Shown: one piece after another, positions 35,695-46,404 of the stretch
Position numbering within the stretch: position 1 is the stretch's first letter
Layout: every line of letters begins with the position of its first letter
Source: Taeniopygia guttata
Lineage: Eukaryota; Chordata; Aves; Passeriformes; Estrildidae
Assembly: GCF_048771995.1 (NCBI RefSeq)
Contig: NC_133063.1
Span: 63,323,014 to 63,387,013 of the forward strand
Length of the DNA stretch: 64,000 nucleotides
Direction of reading: 5' to 3'
Translations under genes and position numbers: made by a program
The notes under the pieces: model-generated
Database searches by the model: none
What the model saw: only the letters and a program-made list of their open reading frames with translations
Told to the model about the DNA's origin: nothing

Positions 35695-35743
35695 TGTAGC
35701 ACTGCTGTGCAGATTTGCTCCACCATCAGAAAAATCAAGGCTC

Positions 35744-35770
35744 TTGTCAGTGGGCAGCTCCCACTGACAA
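35744..35770 (-). promoter_or_regulatory. Perfect hairpin upstream of kinase start
   Basis: TTGTCAGTGGG, a five-base loop CAGCT, then CCCACTGACAA. The 11-bp arms match perfectly. It lies 50-76 bases upstream of the ATG, so it would be in the 5' UTR if transcription starts further upstream. Confidence 0.6.
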
Positions 35771-36164
35771 ACGCCTCAAGCAGGAGGATGCTCCTGCCCT
35801 GAGCGAGCCCTAGGGCTGCTCTGACACTGAGGCCTTCCGTGCACCAAGACAACCTTCTGATGCCACCATGACCACATGGCAACCATGCCCTGACATCACA
35901 ATGCAAGCACTCTATATTGGCCAGTGAATTTAGGCAGAGCAATAACCAACCTTCCGTACAGCAAACGCAAAATAGCTGGGGAAGTTCTCCTCTGTCACAA
36001 AGCAGCACAAATTCCCCTCGTGGGCCAAACCCTGTTGTTCAAGGGATCCAAGAGTAACTCCAGGAGTGCACCAAGCACCTACAGCCTGTACCCGAACTGA
36101 GCACTCAGATGGGACCCAAGCAAAGGAAACCAGACCAAGAAAATGGCCCAGAGCATTGCACACC

Positions 36165-36583
36165 TGAGAAACAACCCTCACTTTTAAAAATTTAAAGGTT
36201 TATTAAATCTTAACAAAGGACTGAATAAGGAAAACTTGCAGCACTGGGAGTCTCTATGAACATTACATAGAGCAGCTCATCTATCAAATGGTTGCTCTGC
36301 CTTTTATACCCTTCATCCTGCCAAAGTTTTGTCAAAGTTTTGCCATCCACTGGTGGAGATTTCTTTCTTACCTCTTGACTGGAGGTCAGGTGTTGTTACA
36401 CCACACCTCCTGGTCACAAGCCGGCCCTCCCCAAAAGCCCTGACTACCAAGGCTATTGCAAGGGGGAGGGGAAATAGGACTATGGGAGCCTATATTACAA
36501 TAACATCACTATACATTTTTATATCCACATAATATCTACCTCTTAACAGTGAGAGCCAACTGTTACATTACTCATCTATAGCA
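36165..36583 (-). mobile_element. Probable solo LTR upstream of kinase gene
   Basis: The minus strand has a TATA-like GGGTATAAAAGG near 36305 and AATAAA at 36199-36204. The flanks (CACACC and CACAGA) match only in their first four bases, so the ends are uncertain. The segment interrupts similarity to 55020-55040, which supports insertion here. Confidence 0.5.
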
Positions 36584-36586
36584 CAC

Positions 36587-37140
36587 AGAGCCAGGAGAGA
36601 AGGCACTGTTGGCATAACAGCTGAAACAATTCCTAACAAATCTCCCACATATCTGCACGTTTATTGGATACGCCCAGGGCTCCTGAGGATGTACATCTCT
36701 GCCTTTATTCCCCTTTGGAAGCAGTCAAACTGGCAGCACCTGCCCACCAGCAGAAGCTGCTCCGAGCTGGGAACACAACTGGTGGTGCTGATTTCCAGAG
36801 GCTTCTGTGTCCCAGGAGAAGATAAGGAAAGAGCGGATTGAGAGGTGCTGGCGCTGCTGCTGCTCTGTGCCAGAGAGCCCCGGCTGGGCAGGGCACGGCG
36901 CTGCAGGCTCTTTCTCCTGCCAGAGCTGGGCACACCTGGGAACAAGGCATGGCAACTTGTGGGAAACCAAGAGCTTTGTGGGGGCTGCATTGTTCAGCAC
37001 ACACTCAGGCCATCTGTGACACAGAGTTCTGGCACCTAAAAAGATAAAGGAGAGGCAAATAGCTGGGAGAGGTTTCATTTTGACCTTTCTTACCTGTTCA
37101 CAGAAGTTGCCAAAATGAAAGTTACAGAGCAGGGCCTGTT
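36587..37140. repeat. Duplicated block, copy at 55036-55590
   Basis: About 550 bases highly similar to 55036-55590 in the same orientation. GC-rich in the centre, with CTG-rich stretches that open several frames. No clear gene. Confidence 0.85.
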
Positions 37141-38808
37141 CCCTGCTGCCAGCTCAGGATTGGAAAGGAGGCATTTGTTTATTTCAGTACTCGGTGCATA
37201 GGGAATCACTCCCCTAACACCTGCACAGCCAGCAATCTCACTTATTAGTTTGTATCCATGGAACTAAGACATATTCAATACTTTGCTGAAATTCACAGGC
37301 TAAACATTCCTCCAAATTATTTGACATATTTAAATAATTTCTCAGAATTTATTGACATCAGAGTAGAAGTATCCTGTAGGTCCCTGGTGGTCATTGCCAC
37401 AGGTTCAGGAGGAGACTCATGCACAAAAGAATCTAAGACACAACTGGGCTTGCCAAGCAAATGTATTCCATTAGTTGCAGTAGCAAATAATACCAACCCC
37501 TGGATTCCCAAAAATCCGCTGAGCAGGAGAAGGAGTTGGAGTGTGGTGCTCGGCGACAGGGGCAGGTAGGCAGTGCATTTCCAGGACATGCCCTGGATCA
37601 AAACGGTGCACACGTCATCCTTCTCACCCCTCCAGCCCAGAGCCAGGCCTTATACCTCCTGCTCAGGAGTGGAATTTTCCCAGTTACAGCATCAGCTCAC
37701 ACATGGCTGGCATGTGAGATGAGGCCAGGATGGCTCCAGATACTAAGGCCATGCCAACAACGGCTCCATTATGCATTGCTCCCCTTTCAAACCTTAACTG
37801 CCCACCGATTGACCCTACATTGTTTCTCTTTCAAGGGTCCTGTTCCCACCCATTAAACAATACACTTTTCTTCATTGTCTTGTCAACCTGCTCAAACACG
37901 GATCAAATATGGCAGGGCCTCGGACATGACTCCGGTTCCTGACACAGTCATTTGGGAACTATTCCATTCCTCAAATTCTCCTTTGCTGGTCAAGAGCCTC
38001 TTAAAAACATATCTTCCCTTTGAATGCATTCCAGCTACCTTCTTAGCAGGACCACTCTCTTTATTCTCAAGGCTAAAATAGCACTTGCACACATTAGGCA
38101 CTGCAGTGGGGCAATACGGGGTTCAGCACTGCCTGTTAAAGCTAAAGGGATTCACAAGCTTAAGCCCTATTGAATACACTTGACATTTCTCCTTGCTGTT
38201 CTGGGAATCAACACAAGCATTTCATCAATACGCCCTTCAAGTGCTCTTGCTGAGTGAAGCCACATGGCTGTGTCAATACAGCAGCTGGGACTCAGTTTTT
38301 TCATGCATAGAAAGCCAATTTTTTATTCACAAAACTAATTTTTATACTGTTTCCACAGACCTCATGTTTAATTCCAATTGCCTGGTTCTTTTCTTGTCCA
38401 CACAATTCACTGCTTAGAAGGTGTTTTTGTGTGGACTTGCTAAGACTCTCTCTTTTACTCAGGTGTTTACAATTTTCCTTTGTGGACTCCCATTGGACAG
38501 ATTTCCTGATTATTACAGATGCAGTTTTCTTACCACAAGAGCTTGTTGTGCTAACTGCAGTCATGATTTTTCACATGGGAATTTAGCTAGCTGTACGTAG
38601 AAGACATAACAGGCCAGCTGCTCATTTTTAGGAGAGTAAGGCCTGATTTTATAAGGCCTTTCTTTGACAATACCCCCTACCTGTGTGCAACACATTGTGA
38701 CTTTCTTTGAGAAATTAAGGAAGAAAACACAGATTGCCTACTGAAATATTTCTGCTCTCTTCCAAATCAGTTCACAACTCAAGCAAAACCCTCAGGCGCA
38801 TCCCCGAT
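37141..38808. other. No gene seen
   Basis: Mixed-composition sequence with only short unremarkable frames. A minus-strand AATAAAG near 38058 could belong to an unrecognised LTR, but I found no ends. Confidence 0.4.
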
Positions 38809-39244
38809 TCCCTCTCTCCCAGCAGCTCCAAGCTGCGGCATGGCACAGCTCTTGCTGTGTGCCAGGGAGCACAAAGCAGGCCGGCCTGCTGGCCCTGAAT
38901 ATTTCTGCAAAGCACTCTGCAGGTCACAGCTTTGCTGTGGCTCAGTACAGAAGTGCAGGCGCTGCCTCCCAGAGCTGTGTGAGGCACTGGCTCCTGCAGC
39001 CGGGAGCTGACAAGCTGTCCCTGCCTCCCGCTGGCCCATGGTCCCCTGGCACAAGCGCCGTGCCTGAAGGACGCTGCCCTGTGCTCCAGCCTGCCGAGCA
39101 GCCCGGCTCCCTGCCCCGGTGCCCAGAGTGCTGCACACACTGCTGACCTTTGCCAGGAGTCGCAGGGCAGTCGGCACAAGAGTGGGAATGCTGAGCCAGG
39201 CCACCGGCCCTCGGCTGCCCTTGGCCTTTCTCTCCTCGGGGCAG
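38809..39244. repeat. GC-rich duplicated block, copy of 9411-9846
   Basis: Second copy of the 436-base block, nearly identical and in the same orientation. The two copies lie on either side of the kinase locus. Confidence 0.85.
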
Positions 39245-40006
39245 TGAAATGCCTGCAGCTTCATAAGAGATCTGAGTGGGAGAAGCCCCGGTCAGTCAAT
39301 CCTGGGGCTTGGTAGCAAGCTCATCTATGATATTTGGTAACATCTCACCCTTCCTGGCTTAATAAAATTTGTAATTTGTTCTCTGTCTTCCATCTATAAG
39401 GGCCCTTTGCAAACAGGAAAACAGAAGACAGCATGGGCCGAATGTCCATGGAAACTGCAGTATTCATGTTCAGGATCTTTTATGAGGGAACTCAGGCCAC
39501 AGGCACAATGCTTATATGTTAGAACTTATCTTTAAAAACCAAAAACCTTCAAACTTTAACTGATTTAACCCTTATAGAAAAGTCTAACTATTAAAAACAA
39601 CCTGTAACCCATTTATGCCTTGAAGAAAAACCCAACACCCAGAAAACAATCTGTAAACAGAAAAAACAAATTTGTAAGCAAGAAAAAGTTTGTAAGCATG
39701 AGAAATAGTTTGTAAATAAATCAAGTTCTTATATAAACTGTCCATGAAGTAGGTAGACTTCAGGATGTTTGTCTATGCTTTCCACTGTCCACTGAAGGGT
39801 ATTTTAGGCAGCTGAATATCATAGGGTTATTAGAACGTTATATTATTTACTTAAGACTCAAAGAGGGGGGTGTACCCTCAGCCCAACCCCTTTTACCCCC
39901 TTCTTCTTTGTATAATAAGAAAAATAAGGACAAACATAGTTTTTGAGCACTGCGTGGATCTCTTTTTCACTATGAGGACTTGAAAAAAAACATTCTTCCG
40001 GATGAG
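39245..40006. other. No gene seen
   Basis: AT-rich sequence with a loose repetition of TTTGTAAGCA/TTTGTAAATA at about 39650-39720. No gene or element was recognised. Confidence 0.4.
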
Positions 40007-40469
40007 TGAGAGTGAAAATTTAACAAAGTAAAAATCTGTTTGGATTTAGGTGAAATGTACCACTTTGAGCTTGCTAGCATATGTGAAATATGTTGTTTAG
40101 TCTAATAACTACAGCACTAGCAAAGTTGTCCCAGCTAAGGAAGAGATAAGAAAGACTCCTCAGTCCTTGTAACAGACAGGGCAGAATGACCCAGGTGTTC
40201 TTTCTGTACTTTCTGACAAAAACTGAGTCCAAGTGTAACTAGCGCTAAGTGTAACGCAAAATCAGCATAATGAATATGCATGAACCTATTGTGAAATTCT
40301 ATGCATATGGAAATTAGGGTAATAAAAAAGGATCAGGAGTTCTCAGGGGTGCGCATGTCCATTGAAGGGCAATGTGTCCCGACATGCGTCCACAGCGCTG
40401 TGAATAAACATACCGTTCCCTACAAATCTTTATTGGAATTATGGGGTTTTGATTTTTCTCCGCGTTTCA
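40007..40469 (+). mobile_element. Gammaretrovirus-like solo LTR, 4-bp TSD
   Basis: A 463-bp segment starts TGAGAGTGAAAA and ends CCGCGTTTCA, flanked by TGAG (40003-40006 and 40470-40473). It has a TATA-like AATAAAAAAGG near 40321 and AATAAAC near 40403. The 4-bp duplication is the gammaretroviral size. The left end is slightly ambiguous because the flank repeats TGAG. Confidence 0.7.
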
Positions 40470-40865
40470 TGAGGCTTTTTTCATTTATCTCAATGGAGCA
40501 TCTAGGTTTCCTAATGTATTTTTCTTTACCAGCCAGGTTCATGGCTTGATCAGGGCCATCAGCTTGGCTGGGGGAGGTTTTTTGTATTTATACTTTAAAA
40601 ACAAACTTTTAATAATATCTAGTGCACAAAAATTTTAGACACAAATAACAGCGCAAGCAATACACCCTTCTCCCCTTGTTAAAAGTTAGTAATTTTGTTA
40701 GTGATTTAATAAGATGACTTTTTACTTTTAAAATGATGACAAGTGGCAGAACTTCAGTTAAAGAACTGTTATAAGTAAAAATTGATCTAGCTAAATTAAA
40801 AGTAATAAAACCAGGTTTTATTTAGTGATCAAATTCAGTCTGAGCTAGCTACAATAAAAAGGACA
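40470..40865. other. No gene seen
   Basis: AT-rich spacer between a solo LTR and the 3' LTR of the minus-strand gammaretrovirus-like provirus. Confidence 0.4.
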
Positions 40866-41417
40866 GTGCTGAGCCCGGGATCAGCACTGGATGAGACACA
40901 GGTCTGACTGCTACAGCATAGGGTCCTTTATGTTTCACACAAGACTGTCTCTCTTAAGCGGTTTTTATACAGTTTATTTTGCTTGAGGCAGAGTTTCAGT
41001 GATCAGGCTTTTTTTCCTATTTAGAGTCTTACATATTTATAGAATTTCTTTTCTCTGTGTTGGGGAGAACAAAATGGTGTCTGGAGAGTGATGTACACCC
41101 CTGACTGAGTTACTGGAACTTGGCATTGAGATGTATTTCTCTGGTGACTCTAGCAATCTCAATCTTGGGTAGTTATTGAGAGGATCATTGCTTGGGAGTT
41201 ACTAGGATCACTTTGAGAAACAATTTATCTCTGGGTAAGCTATCGGTATTTGTTTGTAAATTAAGTTTTCCTCCTTTTTGTCAGGGGTGGTCTCAACATA
41301 TGTGAGGTAATCTCTTGGCTCAGACTCACATGTTTTATACAAATATTTCTTAGTAATACTAAACATTACATCTATATTTTACTTTATAGGCACAAATTAC
41401 TCATATTACATATAACA
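40866..41417 (-). mobile_element. 3' LTR of gammaretrovirus-like provirus
   Basis: On the minus strand a polypurine tract AAAAGGGGAAGGA ends just before TGTTATATG at 41417. The LTR has TGTATAAAAACC near 40970 as TATA. The U5 end is placed at CAGCA near 40866, with uncertainty. It belongs to the env and pol remnants at higher coordinates. Confidence 0.6.
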
Positions 41418-41690
41418 ATCCTTCCCCTTTTATATTAATACATTAATTCGTGCTTTTCTAAAAAGCTTTGTATTTAGTGGATTTTCTTTTGATCTTGTGA
41501 AACTGTCTTATAATTTAACTAGTTTAGTCCTTAAAAACTCTTAGTTCTCTTTGGTCTCATTACTCTACTCTTCATTTGGAATTTCTTGGTAAAGCTTGTA
41601 AAAGTCCCCTTCTCCCTTTATTTGCTCTTTGAATCTGGCTAAAGGATCTGTTGTTCTACTGTGTGGATTTTCTTCTTCTAATTTTGTGAT

Positions 41691-43527
41691 TTAAGATACT
41701 TGATTTAATTTCCCTGTAGTACATTCTGGGTCTGTGGGCATGGCAGCTACCTGCATACCCTGCACTACTGAGTATATTAACTTAATAAAGCAGGGTATCA
41801 GGCAGGGCAGGAATAGGATTCTAGCTAGTGAACACAATATAAATAATATATATCTTTTTTTACTAAGCTCTATTAAACAAATGGACTCACTAGGATGCTT
41901 GGAGTATAGAGTTCTATTTTTGTACTGGGACATGTGCTACTTGTTTAATTTCGTTCACTAGGTTTTTCTATAATTATCGATCTCTAGACAACACTTTGTT
42001 TTATTAAATTCTCACAAACTCTCTCTTCTTTGGCTAGTAAACAGTCTAGGGCCATCTTGTTTTGATATACAAAGGCTCTTATTTGGGAGTGTTGTTTAGA
42101 TAGTAACTCGAGGGCATCTGAGGTGTGCTTTGAGACAATTTCTACTACTGCTTGGAGCTTCATTAGTCAGTTTAATAGATAAATTGGGGTCTTATACCTC
42201 CAACTCCCATCTTGGGCCTATGTCGTGGGACTAATATTCTATTATTCTTTCTGCAGGCCACTCTTCCTCTCTCTAGGCCTGATCTTTATCAAAGATCGGG
42301 AATTTATTTTTCAAATCCTTTTTCTTTTTACTTAAGGTTTTATATAATGGATCCCCTAGTGAGTTGCATTCTGAGTGGGGCAGGGTAAAGAAAACAGGCC
42401 TTATCAATCTTATTGTGCACGACCCTTTCTACCACTGAGGTTGTTCACTGTATGCTTTCTTCCTGCAAATTTAATATCAACTATTGGGGGCTTTTTATTT
42501 AACCTTTGTGGTTTTGGGCTCATTCTAGAGTCTTCTTAATTTACTTAAGGATTGGTAAGGATTAGCTCTAGGGCTTTTGTTCTAGTAGAGTCCAATTTTA
42601 TTATTTATTTGCACTTGGCCCCTTTTTCCCAGCTCTAGTACCCTGAAGAGCTTTCTGGCTGCCAGATCTTGTTTTTGTTGGAGGAGTTTACCATCAAAGT
42701 GGATATACATGGAGTGTACCTTACTATTTTAGTATACTCTTTTCCCTCCTTGCTAAGGTAGAACATTCTAATTACTCTCTTGTCTAAAACTTATCCCTCA
42801 GGTTTCTGAGTTATTTTAGGAGTTGCTCTGGGGCTAAACTTTTCCTTTTCTAATGCTGGTTTTCAGTGGATTTGAGCCCTCTGCAAATTTAGCAATTGGA
42901 TAGTCTTAATTTTGTTGCAATTTTTTGCATCAGATCTACAAACAGGTTTTGGTCTGAGGCAGGTAAACTCTAATTGGTGTATTGTCTCTCTAGGTGTTCA
43001 TATTGTTCACTTAGGGTTCTCAACCTTTTCTTTTCTATCTTATTTTTTCTTATTTCTGCCTCGTGTCTTTTTAGTTCTTGTGTTACTTGTTTTATTTTAC
43101 TCTTTGGGTCTACTCTTTCTTTATTCTTTGAGGAGCAGAATATCCTGTCATATTGCAGACAAACTCTGTCATCTTGATCTTCTAAAAGGTTAAGGATAAC
43201 TGGTTCATTTCTGAGGGATAATTTGGTCTCATATTTTAAATTCCTCTGACTTAGTATGTCTTTCTTCTTATCACACACATATTCAATAGATTATTATTAT
43301 AACACAGTGGGTTCGCCTGAAAATAAGCTACAAATAATGACTCTATTTTCCCCCCTAATCCATGCTGTGCAGTTATATTTGTCACAGGCTGAGACAGATA
43401 TTTGTTCAGCGTTCTTCTTATGTATTTTGTGCTCTGACTGCCCATTTTTAGGGGTTGCTCCTTGTAAATAACACTTCATCTTTTTTTTAATCCACGTACC
43501 CCCTGCTGAGTGCTGTTTATGGAACAA
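41691..43527 (-). pseudogene. Decayed env of gammaretrovirus-like provirus
   Basis: By position between integrase and the 3' LTR this should be env. Open pieces lie at 43445-43251 and 43278-42970 (surface-subunit position, charged and without clear motifs). The piece at 41933-41691 has a strong hydrophobic stretch (YILFILCSLARILFLPCLIP) fitting a membrane anchor. No intact cleavage or CX6CC motif was seen. The frames are broken, so no product is expected. Confidence 0.5.
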
Positions 43528-44410
43528 TGTTTTATTTTACGCTTGCTGCAGTTCCTTGGGGCTGGGAATATTGGAGCTTCTGATTCTCCTTGTCTTTTCT
43601 GGACAGTCTGTATGCTTTGTCTGCACCCATTGCCGGGGCTCCGCACTTCTGTGGTGGGCAAGTTATTTATGTGTGTACTAGTCTTGAGGTACATTGCTAG
43701 ACTCAGGTACATCAGGATTACTCCTACTATCAATATTCTTCTGCTTTTGTTTGCATCTACTGGGTTGCTACTAGCAGCGGGTTAAGCCATCTTCTCAGCA
43801 GTAAGAATAGTCTTCTGTGATATCATGCTAGGACTGAGCTGCGTGCCTCTGTTTAAAGATGCCCTATTTGGATAGTTTAACAATATCTGAGCTGCAGAGT
43901 ACTTTGTTTAATTTCCAGTACTCAACAGTAATGATTTGAGCTTTTGGTCGTAATTTTCCCCTCAGCCTGTTTTGGAACAAGTGAAACTAAATTTCAGAAT
44001 TTACTTCAATTATTCTTAGCTTAGTGGCGAGCCCTAAGACACGGTTAGTTAGGCACAGTTCCTCTTCTAAGTACTTACTGCATAAATTTTTTGGCTAATA
44101 TCTCTTTTTACAGTGCGTGATCTAAACTTTGTTACAATACTTGCATATTAAATGCACAAATGGATAACATTTACAATTAGGTTCAGTGCACTTCATCAGG
44201 TTCTTATTAGTCATTTACTTGGCTGTTGCAAGGTTATCTTCAGGTTGCTAGGGGGAGAGGTGACTTTCTACTGTGGCGTCCCTTCCCAGAGCTCAATTTT
44301 TTCACTCAAGATGTGCGTGTCTAACTCTTTTCTGCCATTCGTACTGCTATGCCTGTAGTTACGAGGACAAGAAAGGGGACTTCCCAGTGAGGTGACAGGG
44401 TGGCCTCTTT
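43528..44410 (-). other. Provirus interior, unassigned
   Basis: Sequence between the recognisable integrase end and env pieces. Probably decayed env start or pol-env junction; no motif was identified. Confidence 0.35.
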
Positions 44411-45549
44411 CTAGGTCTTTAAGAGTACTTTTTCATTGGGCTGTACTTTATGTATGAAAAAACCCAAAGGGGTACTTTGTGTTATTATTCCTTGCTTCCA
44501 CACTTCCTGAAGATTCTTGCTTATGGCTATGAGCAACAGCTGTATCTGTCCATCCTCTATCCTGGGGTGCCCCACTGGCATTCTATGCTCGTATGGCACC
44601 TCGTACAGCACTTCAAAGGGAGAATAGCCCAGTCTCAGAATGAGACATGGTCTGGATATTTAGCAGGAAATGTGGCATCTGGGAAGCTTCAAAGGGAGGC
44701 ATTTTACCCAGGACATTTTTGTTTCCAAAATTAATTTTGCTAATTGGGCTTTTAATGTTTGATTCATTCTTTCAACTTGTCTGGAGCTCTGAGAATGTTA
44801 TGGGATGTGGTACTCCCACTGGATCCCTAGAGTGTTGGCTACTTGCCTAATGATTTCAGAGGTGAAGAATGTCCCTTGGTCTGAATCTATGTATCTTACT
44901 AACTTATATCGGGGTAGGATTTCTTCTAGTAGAAACCTCGATATCGTTTGAGCCATAGCCCGAGAGCTTGGAAGGGCTTCTACACAGTGAGTTAGTTTGT
45001 CTACTATTACCAATAGGAATTTATATCTCTCCACTTTAGGCAGATCAGTGAAATCTACCTGAATTCTTTCAAAAAGCCGGTATGCTACTGGGCGACTTCC
45101 CAATACCACATACTGGGTTTTTGCCCAATTAACTTTTTGACAAATCATACACCTTTGTACCTCTTGTTTTGCTAATTCATAAATCCCCGTATACTTGAAG
45201 AATCTCAGGAATTGCTCTGCCAGGGCTTGGGCTCCCCAGTGTGTCTGTTGGTGTAATCTCCCCAGGATTTTTCTGGTATAGTTTTTAGATAACAGCTCTC
45301 TCCTGTCTGGCAATTTCTACTTACTTCTTTGTAGTCGGCCTCTTTTTTTTTATTTGCATCTTTCAATTGCTTTTGGGGAAGGGTGTGGGGGATATTTCTG
45401 GACATCCTCCTCCCCAATCTCTGGGGTACTTACTTTTAGTAAAGCTGTGCTTTTGGCTTCTTTATCTGCTAAGTTGTTCCTTTTGGTCTTGAGCTGTATT
45501 CTTGTTTGGTGTCCTTTCACGTGGACTATGGTAATTGCCTCTGGCACCC
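44411..45549 (-). pseudogene. Integrase and RNase H end of gammaretrovirus-like pol
   Basis: On the minus strand, 45547-45350 carries the last RNase H motif (VHVKGHQ) and DKEAK. Bases 45313-44798 encode integrase: zinc domain His and CMICQ, then catalytic Asp in QVDFTDLP and DSDQGTFF. The glutamate region and C-terminus continue in another frame at 44611-44411 (YEVPYEHRMPVGHP). The frames are interrupted. The upstream half of RNase H lies beyond the nested ERVL provirus, at 52388-52680. Confidence 0.8.
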
Positions 45550-46244
45550 TGTCCTAGTTTAGGGCAAATTTGGGGAAAACCCCCTGAAAGGAGCCCCCAG
45601 GAAACCCCCACGGCCCCTCCCCACCCACCTGGTTCAGGGAAAAATTTCCTCTGAGAGGGAAGTGGAAAAGAACCTGTTTATTCAACAACAGAGCACTCCC
45701 CAACACCAAAACAATTAACACAAGATGACAACAAGACTCTTTCACCCCTCTGAAGAGCTGAACAAATCCAGAAGGTCTTTCCTGGGAGTGGTCGCCCGGG
45801 TCTGGACGCTGGAGATGGCTGCTGCAGATCACCAAATGCAGGCTCCTGGTGTTCCTTGGTGTTTCCCAGATCCCAGTCCAGAGCAGGTTGAATGGTATTC
45901 AGAAAGAGGAAAGGGGGAAAAAAAAAAAACAACAGTCCAGGGAAAGAATTGGACTGCTTAACCTAACTAGGAAGCAAAGCAAGAAAGCAAGAAAGCAGGC
46001 AAAGCAAGCAAGCAAGCAAGCAAGCAAAGCAAGCAAGCCAAGCAAGCAAGCAAAAGCAAAGCCAGCCAGCCAGCCCTAGCCTTTTCTAGCTTTCCAGCAG
46101 ACATGGGGGGAGGTGAACCAGATGATAACACAGCAAAACAAACCTTCACTTTCAGAGTCAGTTCTGAAAGCACAGAACATAATATCAAACGTAAACAGAA
46201 CACACGATTGGAGATACAAACACCATAACAGTCACCCTAGGACA
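45550..46244 (-). mobile_element. 3' LTR of ERVL provirus
   Basis: 695 bp, identical to the 5' LTR as far as I can read. It is preceded on the minus strand by the purine-rich AAGGGGTGGAA. Confidence 0.93.
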
Positions 46245-46255
46245 TTCCACCCCTT
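46245..46255 (-). other. ERVL polypurine tract
   Basis: AAGGGGTGGAA on the minus strand directly abuts the TG of the 3' LTR. Confidence 0.8.
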
Positions 46256-46404
46256 ATCTCCATATCTTCAACATCATGTAAAAACTCCATCAAGTTAAAA
46301 CTTGTATCTTTCACTTACTCATACCTTCTTTCTCATGTCTGTGTGTTTTTATGCACAGACATTGACAGTAACATCCAGCAAACAGTGATATTTGCACAAT
46401 AGTT

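Noticed and set aside
36807..37047. Three overlapping plus-strand frames conserved in the copy at 55255-55495
   Set aside because: Conservation is at DNA level in a duplicated block. All three frames are equally conserved, which argues against selection on one protein.
45725..46203. Several open frames repeated at 51863-52341
   Set aside because: They are shadows in the two identical ERVL LTRs; the Lys/Ala/Ser and Leu/Ala runs come from the GCAA/CTTG tract.
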